This document shows, piece by piece, positions 38,932 through 47,735 of a stretch of 64,000 nucleotides of DNA. The translations under genes and the position numbers were made by a program. The DNA is from CAWAMR01 sp963783095. Its GTDB lineage: Bacteria; Planctomycetota; Planctomycetia; Gemmatales; Gemmataceae. Position 1 is the stretch's first letter. Each line of letters starts with the position of its first letter. Where the stretch lies: the NCBI GenBank assembly GCA_963783095.1, contig CAWAMR010000023.1, positions 62,001 to 126,000 of the forward strand. Reading direction: 5' to 3'. A model generated the notes under the pieces. It ran no database searches. It was not told the DNA's origin and worked only from the letters and a program-made list of their open reading frames with translations.

Positions 38932-41541
38932 TCACGTCCCCACCTTAAACTCCAACCCATCGCGCGAGATGTCGTAATCTACCTTCACATTCTGCCCGTC
39001 GTGAATGTCGCCCTTCAATAGCATTCGGCCCAGCGTTGTTTCGACTTCCTTTTGCAGAATCCGCTTCAGGGGTCGTGCTCCATACGCCGGCTCAAAGCTT
39101 CTGCGCACCAGATAGCCCTTCGCTTCATCCGTCAATTCGATCGTGACTCGCCGTTCCGCCAAGCGCTCGCGGAGGCGGGCCATTTGGATTTCGATGATCT
39201 TCTTCAATTCGGCTTCGGTCAAGGCGTGGAAAACGATCGTTTCATCCACTCGATTCAGGAATTCCGGCCGAAAGTGTTTTCTTAACTCGTCGAAGACCGC
39301 TTCCTTCATGCGATCGTAGACTTCGCCGATCACACTTCCCTTATATTGCAGGATGCGCTGACTGCCGACATTGGAAGTCATCACCACGATCGTGTTCTTG
39401 AAATCGACCGTCCGGCCCTGGCCATCCGTCAATCGCCCGTCATCCAGCACTTGCAACAACACATTGAAGACGTCCGCGTGTGCCTTCTCAATCTCATCGA
39501 ACAAGATCACGCAATAAGGCCGCCGGCGCACGGCCTCGGTGAGCTGACCGCCTTCCTCGAAGCCGATGTAACCCGGCGGAGCGCCCAGGAGCCTGGAAAC
39601 ATTGTGCTTCTCCTGATACTCCGACATATCGATGCGGATCATCGCCTTTTCATCGTCGAAGAGGAACTGGGCCAGTGCTCGGGCCAACTCGGTTTTGCCC
39701 ACTCCCGTCGGCCCCAGGAAGATAAAGCTACCGATCGGGCGCTGAGGATCTTTCAGCCCCGATCGCGCCCGAATGACGGCCTCGGAGACTGCGCTAACGG
39801 CCTCATCCTGACCGATCACTCGCTGGTGCAACTCATCTTCGAGATGCAGCAGTTTTTCCTTTTCTCCTTCGAGAAGTTTCGTCACCGGCACACCGGTCCA
39901 TCGGCTCACCACGGCCGCGATGTCTTCCTCGCTCACCTCTTCCTTGATGAGTTTTTGCCCGCCCTGTCCGGAAACGATCGCTTGGGCGGCCTGGAGCTGA
40001 CGTTCCAGGTCCGGCAACTTGCCGTACTTCAATTCCGCAGCACGGTTCAGGTCATAGACCCGTTCCGCCTGCTCGATATTGCGCTTGACTTCATCCATCT
40101 GCTCGCGGATGGTCTGCACCTGCTGGACCGCCTGCTTCTCGGCTTGCCAGCGCGCCTTCAAGGCGTCGCTGTTGGCCTTCAGATCGGCCAGCTCCTTATC
40201 CAACTTGTGCAGCCTGCTCTTCGAGGCCTCATCGGTTTCTTTCTTGAGTGCCTGCTTCTCGATCTCCAACTGCATGACCCGGCGCAAAATCTCGTCGAGT
40301 TCAGTGGGCATGGAGTCGATTTCGGTGCGCAGTTTGGCGGATGCTTCGTCCACGAGGTCGATTGCCTTGTCCGGCAGGAAGCGATCGGCGATATAGCGAT
40401 TCGATAACACTGCTGCGGAAACGAGCGCGCTATCCTTGATGCGCACGCCGTGATGCACTTCATATTTCTCCTTGAGCCCGCGCAGGATCGAGATGGTATC
40501 CTCAACGCTGGGCTGATCGACCATTACGGGCTGGAAGCGCCGTTCCAGAGCTGCATCTTTTTCGATGTATTTGTGGTACTCGTCCAGCGTCGTGGCACCG
40601 ATGCAGTGCAGCTCGCCACGTGCCAGCATCGGCTTGAGCAGGTTGCCTGCGTCCATCGCTCCTTCGGCCTTGCCGGCCCCGACGACGGTATGCAGCTCAT
40701 CGATAAACAGAATGATCTCACCTTCCGATTCCGTCACCTCTTTGAGAACCGCTTTGAGACGTTCCTCGAATTCGCCGCGATACTTGGCACCGGCGATGAG
40801 TGCGCCCATGTCCAGAGCTACCACTCGCTTCTTCTTGATGCCTTCGGGCACGTCGCCGCGAATGATGCGCTGGGCCAGTCCTTCCACAATGGCGGTCTTG
40901 CCCACGCCAGGCTCGCCGATCAAAACGGGGTTGTTCTTGGTTCGGCGCGACAGAACCTGAATTACCCGGCGTATCTCTTCATCGCGCCCGATGACCGGAT
41001 CGAGCTTGCCGCGCTGGGCATATTGCGTGAGATCGCGTCCATATTTTTCGAGGGCCTGATAGGTCTCTTCCGGATTTTGCGAAGTGACCCGTTGATGACC
41101 GCGAACTTCTTGCAGGCCCTTGAGCAGTCGATCCCTGCTAACGCCGAATTCTTTCAGAATTTTGCCGGCTGCACCACCATCATCGGTCAAGGCGAGAAGC
41201 AGATGTTCGATCGAAACGAAATCGTCCTTCAATTTCTTCGCTTCGTCCTCGGCCTGGGTCAACAGGCGCTGGAGCCGGCCCGTGGGGTAAAATTGATCGG
41301 GACCGCCGGTTGAGCCGGTGACGCGCGGCAACTTTTCCAGTTCGCGCTTTACGCGGATCTGCAATGGGTCGATCGAAACGCCGACTTTCTGGAGAATTGC
41401 CGGTGCGAGTCCTTTATCTTGTTCCAACATGGACATGAGCAGGTGTTCATTATCGACCTGCTGATGTCCGGCACGGACGGCCAGCTTTTGCGCCCCTTGG
41501 AGCGCTTCTTGGGCCTTCTCCGTGAATCGATTGATGTCCAT
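38932..41541 (-). CDS. clpB: Disaggregase ClpB
   Basis: A hexameric AAA+ disaggregase that works with DnaK to rescue aggregated proteins. 869 residues, the normal length, with no frame break. It has the Clp N-domain (INRFTEKAQEALQGAQKLA), NBD1 Walker A GEPGVGKTAI, the middle coiled coil (about residues 405-530), NBD2 Walker A GPTGVGKTELA, Walker B VILFDEIEKAH and a C-terminal domain with RPLKRILQKEVETTLGRML. The start is the ATG at 41539-41541 (MDINRFTEKAQ) with aggaga 7-8 bases upstream. I found no CIRCE-type operator upstream; heat control here would have to be of another kind. Confidence 0.98.
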   Translation of the reverse strand: MDINRFTEKAQEALQGAQKLAVRAGHQQVDNEHLLMSMLEQDKGLAPAILQKVGVSIDPLQIRVKRELEKLPRVTGSTGGPDQFYPTGRLQRLLTQAEDEAKKLKDDFVSIEHLLLALTDDGGAAGKILKEFGVSRDRLLKGLQEVRGHQRVTSQNPEETYQALEKYGRDLTQYAQRGKLDPVIGRDEEIRRVIQVLSRRTKNNPVLIGEPGVGKTAIVEGLAQRIIRGDVPEGIKKKRVVALDMGALIAGAKYRGEFEERLKAVLKEVTESEGEIILFIDELHTVVGAGKAEGAMDAGNLLKPMLARGELHCIGATTLDEYHKYIEKDAALERRFQPVMVDQPSVEDTISILRGLKEKYEVHHGVRIKDSALVSAAVLSNRYIADRFLPDKAIDLVDEASAKLRTEIDSMPTELDEILRRVMQLEIEKQALKKETDEASKSRLHKLDKELADLKANSDALKARWQAEKQAVQQVQTIREQMDEVKRNIEQAERVYDLNRAAELKYGKLPDLERQLQAAQAIVSGQGGQKLIKEEVSEEDIAAVVSRWTGVPVTKLLEGEKEKLLHLEDELHQRVIGQDEAVSAVSEAVIRARSGLKDPQRPIGSFIFLGPTGVGKTELARALAQFLFDDEKAMIRIDMSEYQEKHNVSRLLGAPPGYIGFEEGGQLTEAVRRRPYCVILFDEIEKAHADVFNVLLQVLDDGRLTDGQGRTVDFKNTIVVMTSNVGSQRILQYKGSVIGEVYDRMKEAVFDELRKHFRPEFLNRVDETIVFHALTEAELKKIIEIQMARLRERLAERRVTIELTDEAKGYLVRRSFEPAYGARPLKRILQKEVETTLGRMLLKGDIHDGQNVKVDYDISRDGLEFKVGT

Positions 41542-41598
41542 TGATATTTCTCCTGTTATTGAGAAATGAAGGAGCAATTGCCGTGCCCGATTAGCCAA

Positions 41599-41939
41599 TG
41601 TGGCTTAACTGACGAAACTTTCAGGGGTTGGGGTTCCAACGCGGCGGAACGAGGGCTTCAGGACACGGATTGATATATGCCAAAATGGCACAGGTCCGCG
41701 CCTGGCGGTGATCAGTCGGTCAGGAAAAAGACCGAAGTGGGAGAGATTGCACGTGAGGACTGGATCACAAGGTGGGGAATAAATATGCCAAGACCCAGGG
41801 GCTACCCTGGGCAGCGGGAGGAGCCGACCGAACGTTCCGTCGAGTATGAGGGATCCTCGAACATTGCCCGCGGCTAGCCCAAGCCGCATCAATGACGCTG
41901 GTGGAAGAGGTACTAATGTTCGCAAATGCAAGGTGAACT
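41599..41939. other. Divergent gap between clpB and the WD40-LRR gene
   Basis: No gene is supported. It contains the short hairpin cccaggggctaccctggg near 41794 and should hold promoters for both flanking genes, but I cannot point to -35/-10 boxes with confidence. Confidence 0.4.
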
Positions 41940-44150
41940 ATGCCGAAGCCGACTCAATCAGACAGACTGCTGACTCTGATCAATTCATATCAATCCAAAA
42001 AGTGCGGACATGCCATCACCGCTGCTTGTTCGGGCGATTGTTCAATGCTCGCTATCTGCCATCATAGGCCAATGCCTGTCATTGTTTGGAACCTGGCGAA
42101 CTGGGAACTTGTCACGTCCTTTGATGGATGCAGCGACCATGTGGACGATCTTGCCTTTACAGCGGATGGGCAATCACTCATCTGCGTGGGAGGTTCAAAG
42201 AGCCGTTTCATGGGCGGAGAAATCGCAATTTGGAACACCCAGGCCTGGGAAAACTTGGCGACAATTGAAGGCGAGGGAATTATGTCGTTGCGCAGAGTCG
42301 CCGCTTCGCCCAACGGCAAATACTTCGCTACCGGCACCGCGCTCAGTGGCGATGGCGATGACAAATTACACTTGTGGGATTCGCAGACCAATCAATGGCT
42401 TCGAATGTTCGGGAAGTTTGGAAATGACATTTCCGGACTTCAATTCTCTCCCGATAGCAAATTGCTAGCTGCAAGTGTGGCAGGTCAGCGAATCGTGTCA
42501 CTGTGGTCTGTACCTGACGGTTCAAAACTCTGGCAGACCAAAGCGCATTCGGAAGCGAGTCATCTTGCGGTTGTATTTTCTCCGACCGGGGAGTTGCTGG
42601 CATCTTGCGGCGATACCAACGTAGCCATTTGGAACGTGGTAACCGGAAAACCACACGCAATTCTCAAAGGTCATGAGCAAACCGTGCGGTCAATTGCGTT
42701 TTCCGCCGATGGTGGGTTGTTGATCTCCTCGGACTTCCTGGATCTTCGGTTTTGGGATGTCAAGAGTGCGACTTGCGTCGGCGTACATTCGTTTCCGCAC
42801 ATGAACCTTATCGAAATGGCATTTTCACCGGATGGCGAGCATCTGACCGCTGTACATACTATCAACAACGAGGTGAGTATTCTCAAGTTCAAACTTGGTG
42901 CCATCCCAAGTTCAACGGTCCAGCAATCTTCGGAAATCCAGCCGATCCCGCGCTCCAAAAACGAAGACCAGATGCTCGCCAAAATAATCGCTAGCCCCGA
43001 CGACGACCGCCCTCGGATCAAATACGCAAACTGGCTTACTGCTCAAGATAATCCGCGTGGGGAGTTCATCCAGATTCAGTGTCAGCTGGCACAATTGCGG
43101 TCCAATCCAAAGCTCAACGCAAAAGAGAAGGCTCAGAGAGATCGACTCACCAAGGGCGAGCAATCGCTCCTGGAGAAATACTTTGAAATTTGGACTCGCC
43201 CGCTTGCCGCGCTAAAGATCAACAAAGGACAAACCGTCTTTGAACGCGGATTCTTGTTCAAGCTGGCTCTTCGAAGCATTGATGTGACCAACGAATCTCT
43301 GGAGGCGCTCCAATTCGTACCCGAACTGGAAGAACTGGACCTAGACGGAAGCAACGTCAACGATGACGGGATCCAACATCTCAAACGTGTTACGAACTTG
43401 GCCGACCTCAGGTTGAGCGAAACAGCCGTTACGGTGAAGTCTTTGAAACAATTGCGGGTTTTGAAACGTCTTATCAGAGTCTACAACTACGAATGGGGGA
43501 ATGAGAAGATTCCGGAACTTGAAACCTTGAAGGAACTGCGAAACAAACGTTTTCAGGATTTGCCGGTATCCAGACGCCGAAAAGAAGCGCTACGAGCGCT
43601 CAGAATCATAATTGGCTACTTGCCTGCCGATGAACTAGATAGGTATTCGAAAATAAGCTTCTCGCAATCATGGGCATCCGATGCCGACCTTTCTTACCTC
43701 TCGGCCTTTCCCGAAGTCGAGTCTCTTGACTTCTTCGAGTGTTCCGGGGTGACTCAGAAGGGTCTGAAACATCTTCAACCGCTCAAGAAACTCCGAAAAT
43801 TGAGACTGGCGGAAAGCGGCGTGACCGACCTGGCACCGTTGAAATATTTGACCAATCTCGAAGAATTGGGACTCGATTCCTTGAACCGACTCGATCCAAG
43901 GAGCTTTCGACATCTCGCCGGGCTGAAGAGTCTTCAACGTCTCACTCTGCGTTTCTGCGATTTTGATGATACGCCGTTGCGCCATATTGGAAAATTGACG
44001 GAACTCCGGGAACTCGACATGATTTACAACAACTTCACCGAGGATGGTTTGGGTCATCTCACGAATCTGAAAAATCTTGAGCGCCTTGAAGTCGATTTCA
44101 AAGACGATCAAATTGAACGAATTGTCGGAAAAATCCCCAGAAAACAATAG
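41940..44150 (+). CDS. WD40 - TIGR02996 - leucine-rich-repeat protein
   Basis: An intact 736-residue protein that combines three repeat modules. Residues about 25-315 form WD40 blades (VDDLAFTADGQSLICVGG, GEIAIWNTQAWENLATIEG, KLHLWDSQTNQWLRMF, NVAIWNVVTGKPHAILKG). Residues about 342-385 are the TIGR02996 companion domain (MLAKIIASPDDDRPRIKYAN, then WLTAQDNPRGEFIQIQCQL). Residues about 440-730 are leucine-rich repeats (LEELDLDGSNVNDDGIQHLK, LADLRLSETAVTVKSLKQL, LRKLRLAESGVTDLAPL). No signal peptide is visible, so it is probably cytoplasmic and works in protein-protein recognition. TIGR02996-LRR proteins are expanded in Gemmata-like genomes; the added WD40 half is less common. No kinase domain is attached. 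Confidence 0.85.
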   Translation: MPKPTQSDRLLTLINSYQSKKCGHAITAACSGDCSMLAICHHRPMPVIVWNLANWELVTSFDGCSDHVDDLAFTADGQSLICVGGSKSRFMGGEIAIWNTQAWENLATIEGEGIMSLRRVAASPNGKYFATGTALSGDGDDKLHLWDSQTNQWLRMFGKFGNDISGLQFSPDSKLLAASVAGQRIVSLWSVPDGSKLWQTKAHSEASHLAVVFSPTGELLASCGDTNVAIWNVVTGKPHAILKGHEQTVRSIAFSADGGLLISSDFLDLRFWDVKSATCVGVHSFPHMNLIEMAFSPDGEHLTAVHTINNEVSILKFKLGAIPSSTVQQSSEIQPIPRSKNEDQMLAKIIASPDDDRPRIKYANWLTAQDNPRGEFIQIQCQLAQLRSNPKLNAKEKAQRDRLTKGEQSLLEKYFEIWTRPLAALKINKGQTVFERGFLFKLALRSIDVTNESLEALQFVPELEELDLDGSNVNDDGIQHLKRVTNLADLRLSETAVTVKSLKQLRVLKRLIRVYNYEWGNEKIPELETLKELRNKRFQDLPVSRRRKEALRALRIIIGYLPADELDRYSKISFSQSWASDADLSYLSAFPEVESLDFFECSGVTQKGLKHLQPLKKLRKLRLAESGVTDLAPLKYLTNLEELGLDSLNRLDPRSFRHLAGLKSLQRLTLRFCDFDDTPLRHIGKLTELRELDMIYNNFTEDGLGHLTNLKNLERLEVDFKDDQIERIVGKIPRKQ

Positions 44151-44277
44151 TGAAGCGGGGATCAATGAATGGATCGATGAATTGGGCGGACCAACCAAAA
44201 CCAAACATCGCGAGGCCGCCCTGGTGTACTTTCTTGGCCATCTGTTAGCGCTGGGAAATGAAGCGGATTTGCTATGA
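44122..44277 (+). CDS. Possible 51-residue protein after the WD40-LRR gene
   Basis: This frame overlaps the end of the previous gene and continues 127 bp past it, reading NEWIDELGGPTKTKHREAAL and LVYFLGHLLALGNEADLL, which looks like a real short helical protein or the shifted C-terminus of the gene before it. No good start is visible (TTG at 44122). The evidence is weak. Confidence 0.25.
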   Translation: MSEKSPENNSEAGINEWIDELGGPTKTKHREAALVYFLGHLLALGNEADLL

Positions 44278-44414
44278 GTGCACGATCCGTTCATTGGCGC
44301 AGTCCGCCAATGAACTCGTTTTTAGTAACAATAGTAATGGATGGGTCGCTAAAATGAGATTGGTTATAAACAAATGAAAGTTTGTCCAGAATCGATTTGA
44401 TGTTGGAGCGCAGC

Positions 44415-45470
44415 ATGGCTGTCTATGCGATTTGGAACAATAAGGGTGGGGTAGGGAAAAGCTATCTGAGTTTTCAAATCGCGAGTGAATATGCCAGAAC
44501 CCATCCGGGCCAAAAAATTCTCGTGGTGGACTTGTGCCCGCAAGCAGACTCATCGAGCATGTTTCTTGGCGGCATGGAATCCGGAGAGCGCCGACTGGAA
44601 GCAATTTATGATGCCAATCCGAGACTGACGATTGCCAGTTACATTCGAGAGCGGATCGCTTCTCCCTATCAAGATCCTCATGCGGGAGCTACCTACATTC
44701 ATCGGGTGAAGGATTTGAATCCCGAAATCCCTGGGAACCTTTACCTGGTGGTGGGGGACTACGAACTCGAGTTGCTCTCTTCCCGGGTTCGAGGTGCGAC
44801 CGCACCAGGCCCCGACGACGCCTGGGCCAAGGTGCATCAATGGGTTCTCAATCTAATCAACGACGTTAAACAGAGTTGGAACATCCAGCAAATTACGGTT
44901 TTCATCGATTGCAATCCAAGTTTTGGCATCTACACCGAACTGGGGCTTTCAGCAGCGGAGAGACTGATTATTCCGTTTTCAGCGGACGGCTCCTCCAAAC
45001 GCGCAGTGCGTACGCTCCTGGCACTACTTTACGGTACGACCAGGATTTCGGGCGGCGAACGATCGGAATTTGTTCGCTTGTCAGAGCAATTCAACCTTCG
45101 TGTGCCGAAAATCTACTGCTACGTTGGCAACCGCTTGACTCAGTACAGAACGTCGGCGGCAGCGTTCAAAACGGTGGTGAATGCAATCGGTGATGAAATC
45201 TGGTCGATTTGGCAAACGAGCGCAGGTTCATTTCATATTCACCCGCAAGGAAGCCCTGTTCCAATCAATCGCAAAACCTTTCGAAAAATGTTTCAGTTTG
45301 AGGTTGTGGATGCCAATAGTGCATCCGTTGTGTCCAGCGCGCTGGGTGTTCCAATCATCCAACTAGCTGCCGGCCAACATGTCATCCAAGGAAAACGACA
45401 CACGGTGAACCAAACTCAGTTAAGCCGGCAACAACCGAACATCCAATCGTTGACGGGAATGATCGAGTAG
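44415..45470 (+). CDS. ParA/MinD-like ATPase, orphan
   Basis: An intact 351-residue P-loop ATPase with the deviant Walker A NNKGGVGKSYLSF that carries the signature Lys of ParA/MinD ATPases, Walker A' VVDLCPQADSSSMF, and the ITVFIDCNPSFGIYTELGLS and IIPFSADGSSKRAVRTLLAL blocks. ParA proteins use ATP-driven dimerisation to position DNA, plasmids or protein arrays. No ParB gene or parS-like repeat is nearby, and the protein is longer than plasmid ParA. It may belong to an accessory group of large ParA-like proteins, possibly for intracellular positioning. The start at 44415 is supported by ggag 6 bases upstream; ATG 44400 and TTG 44382 are alternatives. Confidence 0.8.
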   Translation: MAVYAIWNNKGGVGKSYLSFQIASEYARTHPGQKILVVDLCPQADSSSMFLGGMESGERRLEAIYDANPRLTIASYIRERIASPYQDPHAGATYIHRVKDLNPEIPGNLYLVVGDYELELLSSRVRGATAPGPDDAWAKVHQWVLNLINDVKQSWNIQQITVFIDCNPSFGIYTELGLSAAERLIIPFSADGSSKRAVRTLLALLYGTTRISGGERSEFVRLSEQFNLRVPKIYCYVGNRLTQYRTSAAAFKTVVNAIGDEIWSIWQTSAGSFHIHPQGSPVPINRKTFRKMFQFEVVDANSASVVSSALGVPIIQLAAGQHVIQGKRHTVNQTQLSRQQPNIQSLTGMIE

Positions 45471-45522
45471 TACCACAGAAAAGCACCAATCCCTGTTCGC
45501 GAAAAAAATGCGGGGCAAGCAC

Positions 45523-46089
45523 ATGGCGAAATCTCCGGAAGAAATGAAAGCTGCGATGATCGCAGGCCTGAAGGAAAAGACCGGCAAGCCTCTGGGCGAG
45601 TGGCTCAAAATCCTGCGCTCCAGCGGGCTGGCCAAGCACAAGGAATTTGTGACCTTGCTCAAGTCGGAACACGGGCTGACGCATGGTTTTGCCAACATGA
45701 TCGCGCTTCAGGCACTCCGCTCCGATAGCCAGACAACAACGGATACCGACTCTCTTGTCGACGCCCAATATGCCGGGGCCAAAGCGGCATTGCGGCCCAT
45801 TTACGAAGCGATTCTCGCAGCGGTGAAGAAGTTTGGCGCGGACATCGAGATCTCGCCGAAGAAAGCTTACGTCAGCCTGCGGCGCAGTAAGCAATTCGCC
45901 ATCGTCCAGCCCACGACGAGCACGCGCGTTGATGTCGGGATCGTCTTGAAGGGTGTCGAGCCGGAAGAACGGCTCGAAGCTTCCGGAAGCTTTAATGCGA
46001 TGGTAAGTCACCGCGTACGCCTCGCGAAACCTGGCGACGTGGACAAAGAACTGATAGCGTGGCTTAGGCGCGCCTACGATGCGGCTTGA
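45523..46089 (+). CDS. DUF4287/DUF5655 protein
   Basis: An intact 188-residue protein. Residues 1-55 (MAKSPEEMKAAMIAGLKEKT, then GKPLGEWLKILRSSG and HKEFVTLLKSEHGLTHGFAN) match DUF4287. Residues about 80-188 (YEAILAAVKKFGADIEISPK, then KAYVSLRRSKQFAIVQP, DVGIVLKGVEPEERLEAS and VDKELIAWLRRAY) match DUF5655. The combination is widespread and thought to be a stress- or nucleic-acid-related protein, but the role is unknown. It lies 52 bp after the ParA-like gene on the same strand; co-transcription is possible. Confidence 0.85.
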   Translation: MAKSPEEMKAAMIAGLKEKTGKPLGEWLKILRSSGLAKHKEFVTLLKSEHGLTHGFANMIALQALRSDSQTTTDTDSLVDAQYAGAKAALRPIYEAILAAVKKFGADIEISPKKAYVSLRRSKQFAIVQPTTSTRVDVGIVLKGVEPEERLEASGSFNAMVSHRVRLAKPGDVDKELIAWLRRAYDAA

Positions 46090-46314
46090 CGAGGCGATGA
46101 GCCTGGAGGCGGGGCGGAAACCATTGTGCGCTGGCAAGTCATTGGTGCGATTAGCGCTCGGAAATGACGGAGATTTGCTTTGAAACACTGGGTGAAACCC
46201 CGCCAATCAGTTCCGGCTTCTCCCGGAGTGGGAAGGCCGCCTGAACGCGGAGCCACGAACCTGCTCGACATCTCTTCATACTTGGTATAATGAGAGTCAT
46301 CGAAAGGAGCCTGC

Positions 46315-46542
46315 ATGAGCACTATTCTGATGCAATCGCGCAGTGGCCCGGATAGCAAACTCCATCTCGAAATCTCGGTGCAAGAACCCAATACTGAGTT
46401 TGAGGTCGAGGTGGTGGTCCGTCCCAGAAAGTCACCTGCGGAAGACTGGCCGCCCGGTTACTTCGATTTGTTCGGCTCCGTCGCCGATGAGACATTCGTG
46501 CGTCCGCCGCAGGGCGAACTGCCTTTGCCGGTGGAGTTGTAG
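46315..46542 (+). CDS. VapB-type antitoxin candidate
   Basis: 75 residues (MSTILMQSRSGPDSKLHLEI, later DWPPGYFDLFGSVADETFV), placed directly before a PIN-domain toxin and overlapping its GTG start by one base (tag/gtg at 46540-46544). The N-terminal half is beta-rich and the C-terminal half has the wrapping, acidic character of antitoxins. I do not recognise a named antitoxin family. The ATG at 46315 is preceded by aaggag. The call rests mainly on position and size. Confidence 0.65.
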   Translation: MSTILMQSRSGPDSKLHLEISVQEPNTEFEVEVVVRPRKSPAEDWPPGYFDLFGSVADETFVRPPQGELPLPVEL

Positions 46543-46946
46543 TGCTCTACCTCGTCGACACCAACGTGTTGATTACCGCGCTACGCCAGCCAACGTCAAC
46601 GCTGGCGACACGTTTTCGCGCGGTAGTTCCCGCCGATATCCGGATTTGCTCGATCGTCGTCGCAGAGTTGCGTCACGGGTGTCTTCGAAGCGCGAAACCG
46701 GAAGCAAACCGCGCCGCCGTCGATGCGCTATTGGCCCCGTTCACCAGCTTTCCGTTCGACGATGCAGCAGCGGATACATTTGCAAGTATCCGTCGTGCCC
46801 TTGAGCTGGCCGGGCTCATCATCGGGCCGTATGACATGCAAATTGCAGCCATTGCATTGACGAACCAATGCACGTTGGTCACGCACAATACCGCAGAATT
46901 CAGCCGCGTTGCCGGCCTAATCATTGAAGATTGGCAAACGTCGTGA
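46542..46946 (+). CDS. vapC: PIN-domain toxin, VapC family
   Basis: 134 residues. VapC toxins are Mg-dependent ribonucleases that cut tRNA or rRNA and are neutralised by a co-expressed antitoxin. The acidic catalytic residues are visible: Asp in YLVDTNVLITAL, Glu in VAELRHGCL, Asp in GPYDMQIAAIAL and the fourth position in VTHNTAEFSRVAGL. The GTG start overlaps the stop of the antitoxin candidate, typical of translational coupling in such modules. The gene is intact and looks active. Confidence 0.87.
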   Translation: MLYLVDTNVLITALRQPTSTLATRFRAVVPADIRICSIVVAELRHGCLRSAKPEANRAAVDALLAPFTSFPFDDAAADTFASIRRALELAGLIIGPYDMQIAAIALTNQCTLVTHNTAEFSRVAGLIIEDWQTS

Positions 46947-47024
46947 GTTAATCCATAATGGAACGGTCACCAGTGATCAGCCAAGATCGAGGACTCTTCA
47001 GCTTCCGAGGAGCTTGCCTGACAA

Positions 47025-47735
47025 ATGTTTCTGGCGTCACTCAATCAGCGCGATCGACAGCCAGAGATCATGGATCAGCCCGATCTCGATCCTCAGAGGC
47101 ATCTTCATGCCTTACGAGGGCTTTCATGGATCAACTATTTAAGCGGCAGTGCTCGCATTCTTTGGCCCGAATTGGCACGAGCTGCCAACGACTCGCCTGG
47201 GCCGGTTCGTGTACTCGATGTTGCAACCGGGGCAGGAGATGTACCGATTCGCCTCTGGAAGCGCGTCGAGTGCCTGGGACTGCCAATCGCGCTCTCAGGC
47301 TGCGATCTCAGCCCAACCGCTTTGCAACTTGCTCGGCAATCAACGCAGCATCATGGTGCCCAGATCGATTTTTTTCAGCGCGACATTCTGAAGCACGGCA
47401 TTCCCGAAGGCTACGACATCATCACCTGTTCCCTATTCCTGCATCATCTCGATGATGCGGATACCGTACCCGTGCTGAGCGCGATGCAACGAGCGGCGCG
47501 GAAGCTCATACTCATAAATGACTTGAGCCGATCGCGCTTCGGTTACTTGCTGGCCTGGGTTGGTTCCCGATTGCTGTCGCGTTCGGATGTGGTTCATGTC
47601 GATGGGCCGCTGTCGGTTCGGGCTGCATTCACGCCGCGTGAGGCTCTGCAATTGGCCGAACGAGCCGGCATGACCGGCGCAACGGTCGTTCGGCGCTGGC
47701 CATGTCGTTATCTGCTTTCGTGGAGGCGAACATGA
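47025..47735 (+). CDS. SAM-dependent methyltransferase (class I)
   Basis: 236 residues with a Rossmann methyltransferase fold: motif I VRVLDVATGAGDVPIRL, the acidic residue of motif II in SGCDLSPTALQLAR, IDFFQRDI and the YDIITCSLFLHHLDD block. The closest known kind is the UbiE/quinone and polyketide methyltransferase group. The start region MFLASLNQRDRQPEIMDQPD is common to this subfamily. Its TGA overlaps the start of the next gene (ATGA), and that gene encodes an FAD hydroxylase. Methyltransferase plus FAD oxidoreductase after a type III polyketide synthase is a known planctomycete arrangement, but no synthase is present here. Confidence 0.82.
   Translation: MFLASLNQRDRQPEIMDQPDLDPQRHLHALRGLSWINYLSGSARILWPELARAANDSPGPVRVLDVATGAGDVPIRLWKRVECLGLPIALSGCDLSPTALQLARQSTQHHGAQIDFFQRDILKHGIPEGYDIITCSLFLHHLDDADTVPVLSAMQRAARKLILINDLSRSRFGYLLAWVGSRLLSRSDVVHVDGPLSVRAAFTPREALQLAERAGMTGATVVRRWPCRYLLSWRRT

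Noticed and set aside
39346..40407. Long open frame opposite clpB (353 residues)
   Set aside because: Antisense shadow of an intact, conserved gene.
41542..41610. CIRCE-type heat-shock operator before clpB
   Set aside because: No TTAGCACTC-N9-GAGTGCTAA-like site is visible.
44415..45470. ParABS plasmid partition locus
   Set aside because: No ParB-like gene or parS-like repeat array is present within several kb.
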